A stretch of DNA of 64,000 bases from Corythucha ciliata. Its lineage: Eukaryota > Arthropoda > Insecta > Hemiptera > Tingidae. Positions 33,670-43,550 of this stretch are shown piece after piece. Location of the stretch: contig CM075941.1 in assembly GCA_038030265.1 (NCBI GenBank), positions 14,136,001-14,200,000 of the forward strand. Reading direction: 5' to 3'. Position numbers and translations under genes: made by a program. Within the stretch, counting starts at the first letter, position 1. The number at the start of each line of letters is the position of its first letter. The notes beneath the pieces were generated by a model. That model did no database searches. It worked only from the letters and a program-made list of their open reading frames with translations, and was not told the origin of the DNA.

Positions 33670-33866
33670 AACGAAGACGAATGATTGAAGGAGGATTGAA
33701 AATTGAGGGACGATTGATGGTTATAGTCGTTGATTGATAAGGGTGGGTAATTGATAAGTCGATGTGGGCTGAGGGTTGATTATTGATTATGTGCGACCAA
33801 GAATTTTTTTGGATTTAGGGTTATGGAAATGTTGGAGGAATGAAGACTGCGTGATTGATGATTCAC
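33670..33866. repeat. Cluster of GATTGA/TGATTGAT motifs
   Basis: Within about 190 bp the words 'gattga', 'ttgattgataa', 'ttgattattgatt' and 'gtgattgatgatt' recur about ten times in the same orientation. TGATTGAT is also a core resembling PBC/Hox cofactor sites. It could be a decayed short-period repeat or a regulatory cluster. Confidence 0.5.
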
Positions 33867-34220
33867 GGATTGTGTGGAGGACCACACGATACTTCCATGT
33901 TCCCGTTTTTGGCGTTCATCAATAATGCTTAAAAAAAAAAAATAAAAAAAATAAATAAACAAGAAAACTTCCATGGCCGTTTCAATTTTTTCTGTGCTCA
34001 GACCCCTCCGATTTCATGCTGATTAAAGGGTAACATGGGCGCTCGAGTTTTATTTCGCTTAACCAGCATGAAATCGGAGGGGTCGGAGCACTGAAAAAAT
34101 TGTTACGGCCAAGGAAGTTTTCTTGTTTTTTTGTTATCATTATTACTTTTTTTTTGTATGCATTATTGATGAACGCCAAAAACTGGAACATGGAGTATCG
34201 TGTGGTCCTCCACACAATCC
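33867..34220. mobile_element. Foldback/MITE-like element, arms ~150 bp
   Basis: The left arm (33867-34020, 'ggattgtgtggaggaccaca' onward) is matched by its reverse complement at about 34063-34220, including 'ggcgttcatcaataatgc' and 'cccctccgatttcatgctg'. The loop is about 42 bp. The arms differ mainly in an A-rich stretch. No ORF. A transcript would form a long double-stranded hairpin. Confidence 0.8.
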
Positions 34221-36574
34221 CTGATAGTACGGTGCAATTAGTAAAAAAAACAAAAACGGCCCAACCTGAACATCCAAAGTGAAAGTTTCCCTTCAATGCC
34301 AACTTTTTCCTCACAACCCACATATTGATTGTTAAAAAGTCCCACCATTTGGAGATATGGGTTTGGGTGGGAGGGGGTAATAAGTTAGTAAATTCTTATT
34401 TTGTTCCAGTATTTCTCAAATATTTCGAAATCTTTGAGGTTTATAGTGAAAATGAGCATTTACAAAATAATCTTCATCAAATTGCCCACAAAAACGATCC
34501 CCGAGATAATCTTAATAGCCCAGTCAAATTAAACCAAAATTAATCAAATAGAGGAACTAAATACCACGGAAGGGTTTTTTGCGGGAAAGTGTAGGTTTTT
34601 TTTTTTTTTTTTAATCTCCACTATCCAAGAGCAGGGGCATGGCACACGCCCCAGGCACGGAATCCTAAGTGGATTATTGTGCCGCTCTTGGATCGGTTGA
34701 TCTAGTCTAGAGTCCCTCTCACCGTATGAGGTTGAGGAGGTCCTCAGCTATAGAGTCTCGCTGGCTGGAACATATCAGGCGCGCGAAGCCCGAAAATGCT
34801 GAAAGTGTAGGGGTAGGTCTCCGTTACATGTTGTGATAAAATCCCCCCCCCCCCACAACAGGTGCCGCTATGGTGTGGGGGTAACTTTGAAAGTTGGTTT
34901 TTCCAGTTTTTCTCACCTAACTCGAGAACGAGGAGGTGTAGCGAAATCCTTTGGGCGTAAAAATTAAAGCTCATTAAATTTCCTACAATTTTGATGAAAT
35001 CAACTATTATTGTAAACCTCAACGTTTTTGTGCTATAGGCTCTGGAAATTTGATGATTCCAAGAATACATTTTACTTCAATTGCGTTTTTCCCCAAACAA
35101 TTTCTTATAATCAATGACTCTTTACTGTGGGGGAACCTGGAAACTATCTGGGGAGTCGGTAAGAACGTTTAGAGCACTCAATTTCCATCAACAAAAAAAG
35201 AATATACAGTGTGCGGCAGATAACATACAGCAGATAAAATAAAAATGAAGGGTTTCTCAATTCACGCGTACGACAAATAATGTGGAAAACATAGGGTAGA
35301 TATTATTATCTGTTTGCCCCAAATTTTACTTTCGAAATTCGTCAGTCTTCATTAATATTTAAAGCAATAATAAGTAAATGGATATTTAATAAAAATCACA
35401 ACTTTTCCTTGAACAATTAAAAGAAAAAAGAACCCAGACACTAAAACCGCCTGTGGGAAACCGCGCCAGTATGTCATTGCTCATAGATGGGCCCTTGCTC
35501 TCCTCTAAAAAAAAGCCGCGGGAAGAAAAAACCCGCTGGCATGTCTCGGAAGAAAGAACACCGCGGCGCGGCAAAAAACCGCAGCTAGGCGCGGTTTCTC
35601 AAGTATGTCATCTCCCCGGGCGGACTGAGGTATCGAGGCGCAGGGGGGGGGGTGCCTTGGTTAAGGGGGCGCCGGTAATTTCAAATAATTCTTGATGAAT
35701 TAACCATTGGCAAATGAAATTATTCTGGAGCCACGCGTGAGCTTCAGTTTATGACTGATAACGCAGTGGTGTAGATTGGGGAGGGGGGGCGAAGCAGGCC
35801 ACTGCGCACTCGGCTGGTGTATTGGATGGACAAAAGAATATTTTCGGCCCTTCCCAAACCGTATTTTCACTGCATTCTCGATAAATTTATTCAACAGAGG
35901 TTGTTCCGCGGCAGGGGTCCCCCATCCCCCCCCGAGCTGAAGGGCGCATTCCCCCCCCCCTAATCACCCGCCACCCCTCTTCATCGCCAAATCTTAACGG
36001 GGTGAACAAATTTGCGCAAATTGATCAGATGTATTGTCAATTATAGGACATTACCGGTGGTACTGCTTTACTTGTGGTCATCGACCTGACATCATTAATT
36101 AAAACGTCAACTCGTTACCAAAAAAATTACCTCTTTAACGCGTTAGCAAACTCGTTATTTTGTTAGTAACCCTTTTCCGAAACCAATCAGTCAGCCTATA
36201 GGCCAAAATTACCTCACAAGAGGTCTGTTTTTCGTGTTGAATTGATGTTTCAGAATTTTGGAATGAAACATCCACTTTGTTAGCTGCTTGGGAAAAGATT
36301 TTCCGGTTTTAGCATTAGCAGCGATGAATTGTTGTTTTTTTCTCAATTTTAACCAGAATCAGGGTTTATCACTATTTTTAGCGCGGATGTGGGGCGCAAA
36401 TGGTCGGTCTGGCCATTTTCATGGTACTCATGTCGTCAGTTCAGGCATGTTCATAGCGCAAATCGAAAGATTAGCCATTTTGGTTTATTATTCATTCTGA
36501 ATAATACACGTAAGTTTTCGGACACTAAAACATTTTTTACAACCCTCCCTCAACTTGTTCTGTGTACGTTTTAA
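34221..36574. other. ~2.3 kb intergenic sequence, no gene seen
   Basis: AT-rich with C runs at about 34845 and 35935-35960. At 34625-34760 a 'ccaagagc' and 'gctcttgg' pair encloses a GC-richer patch of retroelement-like look. At 35455-35600 an 11-bp inverted repeat (gaaaccgcgcc/ggcgcggtttc) flanks about 125 bp, and each half has 'agtatgtcat' within 4 bp downstream. No supported coding exon. Confidence 0.35.
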
Positions 36575-36907
36575 CGTGTCTAGATTCGATTTCTGGAATG
36601 TCCGTCCGCCGTACGCTGTACACCGTACGTCGTCCACCCGGTCTACGCCGGACGGCGCGGCGTCCGGGCCATATCTTGCCCTAGGATTGCTCGAAAAAAA
36701 CTCGTTCTTTCGCACATATAGGCTCCATTTGGGATCTGGTTGGTCCTATAACATCTGATCAGTTTAATAACTAACTCTCGGGATTTTTATGGGCTGAACG
36801 CGGGTCCGAAAGTGGGATTTTCAAAGGTTTCGAGATCATAGGGGCGTGGTGTGTCGATTTGGATGTAATTTCTAGTCGTATCTGGCTACATTCGTGAATA
36901 ATAAACC
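36575..36907 (+). repeat. Dispersed repeat G, copy 2
   Basis: Homologous to 2252-2502 in the same orientation, with an extra GC-rich insert of about 50 bp (36611-36663) that contains short palindromic 'gtacgctgtacaccgtac' sequence. Confidence 0.7.
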
Positions 36908-37420
36908 CATGTGTAAAATTGGCTGCGTTTTTAGGGTTAATTGAGTCCAGTGGCGTGCCCTGGACTTTTTCTTGGAAGGGATTTTCAAATTACAACGTAT
37001 ACATATAATAGTCTTTTCGGGCGACCCTCCAAACCTATGCAAGTTACAAAATTTGCAAGATGTGTAGTTTTTAAACCAATTGAACACGTGTTGCTAAGTA
37101 CACAACCTACAAATTTGTAACTTTTGAAGCTTTTGTAGGGCGCCCGAAAAGACCTATTATTTTTTTTATAACCTGCATAGAATAATGAAATAAAAATAAA
37201 GGAGGGGTATTTTCTTTCAAGATACGCAAATATATTCTCGGAATTCAAGTGTCCCGGAGACACAGGGGGTGACGAGGGGAGTCACTCATTAGAATACCCT
37301 CACCCATTGCCAATTGCGTACCACCCAGCACAGGTCTGCACTGGGTCCGTGAAGAATTCGTCACATTCGCACTTTAAGGCTGTCAATTGAGGGGTCAAAA
37401 TCGTCTTATTTTAAACGTAC

Positions 37421-37515
37421 CAATCAACCGCATTTCCGTCTTCGTTCCGGCACTGAAGATCGGCCTCAATGCCGGTGGCAAGGAGTACAGCGAGAAGAAC
37501 GTACGGAATCACTTC
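37421..37515 (-). CDS. Signal-peptide exon of a DNase II-like gene (partial)
   Basis: Read on the minus strand, this 95-nt exon is bounded by an acceptor (ctatacag, ending 37516) and a strong donor (gtacgt at 37420). It encodes EVIPYVLLAVLLATGIEA, a hydrophobic signal-like stretch, then DLQCRNEDGNAVDW. The C-x5-G-x2-VDW pattern directly after a signal peptide is the start of mature DNase II, the lysosomal acid endonuclease, which normally continues with FxxYKxP. The exon ends inside that Trp codon. No ATG lies in frame upstream, so an earlier tiny exon must supply the start. I could not find following exons down to 30.6 kb, so the gene may have long introns or be a remnant. Confidence 0.5.
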
Positions 37516-37838
37516 CTGTATAGTTCGATACTGATTTCATTGATAGCGATCCATTTATACTTTTTGTTTTTATTAATTTATTGATAGATAAAGTAATAAT
37601 TAGATGATAGGCCATTTCCGTGCGGAGAAAAACATTAAAAATCAATTAATCGGACCATTAAAAGCCTGAAGTACCTACTTCGATTACAACGGAGCCTCTT
37701 CTCCTATTTCTTGTTTCGACATACCGATTGCTCAATTTATTTATTTTTCCAGGCGTTAAGCAACTCTAACAAGGTGATTCGACCATGTGCACGTGTAGCA
37801 CAGTTGTGACAGTAGACACACACAGCGTGAGAGTAGTG

Positions 37839-38565
37839 TGACTCTGGTCTGGTATGGAGAGTGTCATCCCCCTTCGCCACAGAACCATAAAAATCAATTA
37901 AAAAGAAAAAAATGTTGCTATGGATTTATCATGTTCGATGAATCAAATATCTAGGGGCGAGAAAGAGACTCGTTCCTCCCCCGCGTAGTTAGTTTTAATA
38001 TTTTAGCTCCCAAAATGCCACGTTGGTGCAAGGGTGGGCGGAATGGAGGGAGTCAGAATATAACTGAAGTTTATTGGCTTGCAAACTCTGTCACAAGTTC
38101 ATATAAAACTCTAATGTTCGGCTTTAAAAAAGTGTGAAAACAACGGCAAGGGGGTGAAGGGGGGTTCGGACATCGCCTCTGACCTGAAAAATGTATGGAA
38201 TGCGTGCTTCCCGTATATCCCTATTATTTACTGTTTTGCGAGTTTTTTCAGAGAGAGAATGTAGGGTAAGAGTACAACTTCACCCCCCCCCCCCTCATGA
38301 GTAAGTCGATTTTATTTTTAACTGCAAAATTATTTCATTGAATGCGAAAAGAAATGGTCGTCCCGCTCCACCACTCGTGATCAGAACGACCGAAGTCCGG
38401 ACGATGCGATCAATGCTGCATGGGAGGCGCAACAATGACCTAAGGGACTTTTTTCAATGTCGACCGAGGCGGATTGAACATTGAACAGCCCCCGAACTGG
38501 AGACATTCCTCGCCAAATTTAAGCACGAACAGGCCCGAAAAGTTCCCATATAAACGTTTTTATTA
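37839..38565 (-). repeat. Dispersed element H, copy 1 with a 252-bp insertion
   Basis: Matches 63428-63899 in inverted orientation over its whole length: 'aaccataaaaatcaattaaa', 'tgccacgttggtg', 'tgcatgggaggcgcaaca', 'gaactggagacattcctcgc' and 'aggcccgaaaagttccc'. Relative to the other copy it carries extra sequence at 38133-38384, which contains a C run. Probably a transposon; no coding region seen. Confidence 0.75.
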
Positions 38566-38879
38566 GTGATTTGAAAGCAAGAACAAGACCAAGACTTCAT
38601 CATCAACCGTCCCCTACCTGTCACCTCCCAATTTCCTAACCAGGGGCGGATACACACTTCACAGGATTCACCGGCCACGCGGGTCGGGTCACTAAGAATA
38701 TGTATTCCCCTTCTTTTGACGTGTTTACATCATTTCACGGCAATACATAACCTACATAACTACATATTATAGCAATCATAAGGGATGTAGCCATAGTTGG
38801 CAACACCTTCACCAATTTCACCCCCGTGAAGGATTATCGTTGACCAACCGGTTCAGCCAACGAACTTGAGAAATCGATG

Positions 38880-39112
38880 TGTGCTAAAAATTAGCTAATA
38901 CCTGCTAAAAATGCTATTCTAAACGTAAAGAAGGATAAACAGACTATAATACGTATCGAAAAAATGCTAAACCTGACGATTCGCGCTGTTAAAACGGCTA
39001 AAACGACAATTTTCTGGCGATTTTCACTTTATAAATGGGCGGTCTGATTCGCATCAGGAAATGGCTAAACTGACACTACGCGCCCTGAACATTGCCAAAC
39101 GAACTGCGCGCT
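38880..39112 (+). repeat. Family D repeats
   Basis: Units such as 'gctaaactgacgattcgcgc' and 'aaatggctaaactgac' at about 30-bp spacing, abutting the 3' end of the gypsy element. Confidence 0.6.
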
Positions 39113-40240
39113 TTAAAAAAAAAAAAGACGATTCGCTTGAAAATGTCCCAGTATTGTAACTATTTGCTGGTATATATGTGTCATATGGCCCGGGTCATTG
39201 GTTTTATACGACGGCTTTAATCTGTCACGGGAGACGACCACGCGTCTCTTGTTTACTGAGATTATCGTGAAGTTTTTTGAATGTATTTTTTCAACCAGAT
39301 AGGGGCCGGAGTATGGTCGTTGGAGAGGTGAACGTACGCCGTCATTACGGAGATAGACATGAGAACATACGTCGAGGTCGCGATGTGTGAATGGCTTATT
39401 ATTCGAATGCCATGACGGTGCTCGAGGTCGAAGATGAACAAAGAAGGCATGGAGACGTTCTGCGTACTCGACAGGGCTTGAAGTTGTTTGTACTTCGTTG
39501 AAGAATTCTCCTGGTAGGCGAATGTCTGTTTCATATACGAGGTTCGCTGACGAAGCTTCCAAGTCTGGTTTGAAGGCACATCCAAGTCCAAGGAGGACAG
39601 CTGGAAGTTCGATTGTCCACTGAGTGCTCACATTTTCGGAGCGTGCCATTAAAGACGCTTTTAGTGTCCGATGTTGTCTCTCGATTATGCCATTAGCTTG
39701 CGGGTGACAGCTCGACGTGTGGCAAAGGTCTACGCCTAGGATCGTGGAAACTTTTTTGAAAAGATTGGACGTAAAGTTACGACCCTGGTTAACGATGGTT
39801 ACTCGGCAGCCGAATCGACATATCCAACCGGAGAATAGAGTTTCTGCCACGGTTTCGGCTGATTGATCTACCATAGGAATTGTTTCAATCCAGCGTGTTA
39901 ATCTATCAGTGCAGGTAAGCAAGTACCGGAATCCTCGAGACTGGGGACCGATTACATCGATGTGAATGTGAGAAAATCTTTCGTCCGAAAATAAAAACTG
40001 GGATAGAGGCGTCTTTTCATGCCTTTGTTCTTTCTTACTCTGGCAGGAGTGACATCGTCGGATCTGCTGTTTGATATCGGTTGCCATTCTAGGCCAAACG
40101 AACCGTTCGCGGATGAGTTTCGAGCTGGCGCGAACGCCGAGATGAGCGATGCCGTGAAAGTGTTGGAAAATTTCATAGCGGTGGGCCTCTGGTGGGGTCT
40201 GATGCGTTTGGTCGATATGTCGCAGTAAAGTTCGGAATCT
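39113..40240 (-). pseudogene. Gypsy integrase
   Basis: The frame is open from about 40240 through to 39113, further 5' than the ATG at 40087. It contains the HHCC zinc-binding motif (two His near 40120-40150; Cys pair CHSC near 40050) and the rve core. The first catalytic Asp (HIDVIGP) and the Glu (GIIERQHRTLK) are present. The second catalytic site reads VNQGRNF, with Asn where the family has Asp. That substitution should abolish strand transfer. The last residues run into an A/T tract. Confidence 0.8.
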
Positions 40241-40439
40241 TGGATGACGAGTTTTTGAAGAAATAAACCAGTCGATAACGGATTATTTAGAAGTGAGAGA
40301 AGTTGTTTATCTGACGATTGGGCTTTAGCTAAATCGAGAGGAGAAACTGTTCCTTTGAAGATGGATAGAATGCGAGAGAGAGCGTCAGCAGTAGCGTTTA
40401 GAGTTCCGTTGACGTATCGGATATCGGTGGAGAATTTGA

Positions 40440-40870
40440 CGGATTTGTCTCGGAGACATCTTATCGCCGTGCTTAGTAAAAGCGTGAATTAACGGGCGAT
40501 GATCTGAGAGGATCGAGAAATTGCGTCCTTCGAGTATGTGTGAGAAATAGCGAATAGTCTCGTGAATAGCAAGAAGTTCGCGGTCGTACGTGGAGTAGCG
40601 ACATTCGGTAGGAGTCAATTTTCGAGAGAAGTAGGCGAGGGGTCGTTGTCGGCCGCCTAGACTTTGGTGTACGGCACCTCCTATGGCTCTGTCTGACGCG
40701 TCTGTCATAACAGACAAGGGTGCGTTAGGTGCAGGAAAAGCGAGAACAATATCATTTGTTAAAATTGTTTTGCATGCCTCGAATGCTTCGTCCATGTTTG
40801 GTGTCCAAGCTATACATATTTTCTTTGCTTCCTCGGCAGTTAGGAAGGTGGAGAGGAACTTGAATGTTAG
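40440..40870 (-). pseudogene. Gypsy RNase H segment
   Basis: It encodes the RNase H domain that follows reverse transcriptase in Ty3/gypsy pol. Seen: TDASDRAIGG, RPLAYFSRKL, YDRELLAI and LSDHRPLIHAF. Near 40455-40470 the frame is lost and the segment before DALSR is shortened, consistent with a small deletion. The later part continues in another frame to about 40380. Confidence 0.8.
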
Positions 40871-41190
40871 CTATGTGAGGGTGTAGGTGATGGTAGAAAT
40901 TGAGATCCCTAAGAACCGTTTGAGTTGATCGGCTGTTTTCGGTTTAGGGAAAGACTTGATAGTTTCGATTTTATCAGGTGGAGGTGATACGCCTTCTGCA
41001 GATATTTTGTAGCCTAGAAACGAGAGGGAAGACTGGACGAAGACACATTTTCTGATATTGATCTCAAGACCATATTGAGCGAGGCGAGCGAAGAAAATTT
41101 CGAGATGTTTGAAGTGGTCTTCTATCGAGGTTGAAAACACGAGGCAGTCATCGATGTAAGTTTTGACAAAAGGTAAATCTCGGGTATGGA
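40871..41190 (-). pseudogene. Gypsy reverse transcriptase, C-terminal part in shifted frame
   Basis: Continues the upstream reverse transcriptase in a different frame. It includes the YIDD active site (about 41138-41149), the thumb segment ending FLGYKIS, and the connection segment SFPKPKTADQLKRFLG. The frame change at about 41190 separates palm motifs from the first catalytic Asp. It ends with a stop just after the connection segment. Confidence 0.8.
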
Positions 41191-42210
41191 GTCCATGTGG
41201 CGTTGGAAAGTTTGTGCGGCACAGCGTAAGCCGTAGGGCATTTTGAGGAATTCAAAAAGACCGAAGGGTGTGTTGACGGCAGTTTTTGGAACGTCAGGTG
41301 GATGGATTGGAATTTGAAGGTAGGCTCTCGTGAGATCTATTTTCGAAAATACCTTGGAATCATGCATGTACGACGTTGTTTCTCGAATGTTCAGAATCGG
41401 ATACATGTCAGGCGTCGTTTGAGCATTCAGTTCGTGATAGTCACCCCAAGGTCTCCAGTCACCCGATGGCTTCCTCACGAGATGAAGTGGGCTAGCCCAG
41501 GGACTGTTGGATGGTTGACAGATTCCTTTTTGAAGCATGAATTCAAATTCTTTTCGAGCAGCTTGTAGTTTGTCAGGAGGAAGCTTGCGTGGACGAGTGA
41601 AACATGGAGGACCTGTGGTTTCTGTGTGGTGAAACGTGGAGTAGGATTTCTGTGGTTTCGGTTGGAAAGTCGACGGGGAAAGCTTGTATTTTTCGAGGAG
41701 TTTGTTCACTTGAGTAGGAATACCGGAGTGAAGAGTTGAAATCGAGTGTGACTTGTCATTTGTTACTTCGCCGTGAGTTGTGAGGCTGGTGTTATGATCG
41801 AAGAGACGTTTAGATTTATGGCCGACGAGAAGTCCGATGTGACGCAAAAAATCCGCGCCGATAATGGGACTAGGTACTCTTGCCACGGTGAAAACGAATG
41901 GAAACAAGCGGTGAAGATCAAGATCGAGGTGGAAAAGGCGTTGGCCATAAGCTGCAAATAGTGATAACGAAGACGGAGAGCGACGTTCGTGTGCACTTGG
42001 CGGAATGACGGACAATTCTGAGCCGGTATCGACGAGAAATGAGGTGTTTGTTTTACGATCGACTACTAGAAGGCGGCATAACTGAGTGGTATCTCCAAAA
42101 GCCGCTAATTGGAGACGGTCTTGAAGTTTTCCGAACTCGTTGATGAGACGTAAGTACAGGGTTGAATGCATTTTCTTGCATCGGCTCCAAATTTTTTGTG
42201 ATAGTGACAT
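41190..42210 (-). pseudogene. Gypsy protease and N-terminal reverse transcriptase
   Basis: One open frame. The retropepsin has the active site FLVDTGSELSVIPP and the later IIGADFL motif. A linker follows, then the RT fingers and palm (PSGDWRPWGDY, KIDLTRAYLQIPI with the first catalytic Asp, FLKMPYGLRCAAQTFQ). The frame fails shortly after HMDSI, close to 41190. Confidence 0.85.
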
Positions 42211-42430
42211 ATTCTGGGAGAATGCATGGACGGTGTTGGGTTCTGGATCGAAATGGCGTGCGGGATCAAGGAAGCTGTCGATCTGCTCTTACAATTCTTT
42301 GAAGTTCTGTCACTTTAGTCGAAAGAGCTCGAAGTTGGGAGGTGAAGGACATTAACGTTTCTGCTTCAGGTGACGGCGAAGTGGGCTGGTGCATGAAAGA
42401 CGACGAACATGCTATTTGATGCATGTGAAC
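42140..42430 (-). pseudogene. Gypsy gag C-terminal remnant
   Basis: A Cys/His-rich segment at about 42140-42195, in a different frame from the protease, resembles the C-terminal Cys/His motif of arthropod gypsy gag. Upstream (to about 42430) a short helical-looking segment may be more gag. The start of gag is missing, and the boundary with the Penelope-like fragment is not exact. Confidence 0.5.
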
Positions 42431-42479
42431 TGATAATGCATGCATGAAACTGTAGCCGTAGGAGCCTACGTTGTCTGTC

Positions 42480-43216
42480 TTCCCTCGTTGAGGTGCGTTA
42501 GAAACGAACCGGTTTCGGCTGCTCGCCATCTTCGGCGTCTGTTAAGTACAACTGAAACTGTGTGGTACTGGTGTCACCCCCCTGTATTTATACCCCTAGT
42601 CGTAAGCCCTCACTTTCACTTTCCCTCCCTTTCAATTTCCCCCACTGTCACCCCTGGTGTGTATGTTTACAATGAAAAAGTCCGTTATTTTCGGTCTTTT
42701 GTCGGGCTGTCTTAGGATGTTACGTGAGGTGGTTGCGTCGGATGTATTTGTTTTTTGTTTTTTGGCCTTAGGTGAGATGTTTTGGGTCGCCTTTCTTTTT
42801 ATTGGATAAACCTCCTTTAGAGGAGCAAAGATAGTGTCAGAAGTGGTGTTGAGCTGTTCGTTGATGATGCTTCCCTCGAACGTTTTTTGTTTGTAAATTT
42901 CCATGTTCTCCAGTATGTTTAGTCTTCGTCCTTTCTGTCTTGCGTGTATAAGTTTCATGGATTGTGTTATGTTTTGTGGTTGGTGTTTATGTGTACGAAG
43001 GAGGTTAGCAAAGTTTGAGTCGATCTTGTGTTTGTTATATGATGCTATGTGTTCCCTGTATCGTTGTCTCAACTTCCTTCCGGTTTGCCCAATGTAAACT
43101 TCGTCGCATGAACATGTTAACTTGTATACCCCATTTTGATCATACATGTCGGTTTTTTCGGCTTTTGCTCGTGTCGCGTTCCTAATCGTATTGTCAGTCC
43201 TCAATGCTTCGTTCAA
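42480..43216 (-). mobile_element. 3' end of a Penelope-like element with GIY-YIG endonuclease
   Basis: The ORF at 43216-42632 (194 residues) opens in mid-protein and contains GVYKLTC and EVYIGQTGRKLRQRYREH, the two halves of a GIY-YIG nuclease with its conserved Arg. A basic C-terminal tail follows. This domain at the C-terminus is the hallmark of Penelope-like retroelements, which use it to nick target DNA. The RT is missing: upstream sequence is family D repeat. Downstream, 'gaagatggcgagcagccgaa' resembles the 3' sequence of this class. 5' truncation is usual for these elements. Confidence 0.75.
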
Positions 43217-43249
43217 ACCTTTCTAAATTTGGCCATTTTTGAGTAGGAC

Positions 43250-43550
43250 GACTCGAATCAGCGTGCATGATGGTAATTTAGCAGTTTTTTTAGTTTTATT
43301 CCAGACCGGGTTTTAAGGAATGAATGGTTTATTTGGCCATTTTGGAGTGCAAATGTTCGGTTTGGCCATTTTTGGAGTGAAAATATTTGGTTTGGCCATT
43401 TTCAGGGCATGGATATCGTGAGTTTAAGCATTTTCATGGCGCGAATCGTCAGTTTAACCAGTCAGTTATGTCAGACATACCAATTTTAGGGCGAAAATAG
43501 TCAGTGTGACTTTTTGAAGGCCACGGAAGGTCGTTATACGCATTATTTAT
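43250..43550 (-). repeat. Family D repeats, reverse orientation
   Basis: Repeated 'ggccatttttggagtg' and 'aaatgttcggttt' units, the reverse complement of the array at 15540-16190. Confidence 0.6.

Larger units (their letters stand above)
39113..42430 (-). mobile_element. Degenerate Ty3/gypsy LTR retrotransposon, internal region
   Basis: Minus-strand remnants in canonical Ty3/gypsy order: gag end, protease, reverse transcriptase, RNase H, integrase. The reading frame changes at about 41190 and about 40455, and one integrase catalytic residue is altered, so this copy is dead. I found no LTRs: family D abuts the 3' side and a Penelope-like fragment the 5' side, so both ends look lost. Domain details are in the sub-entries. 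Confidence 0.85.

Noticed and set aside
42266..42529. A single 87-residue gene
   Set aside because: The frame starts in the 3' sequence of the Penelope-like fragment and runs into gypsy gag; it is a chance fusion.
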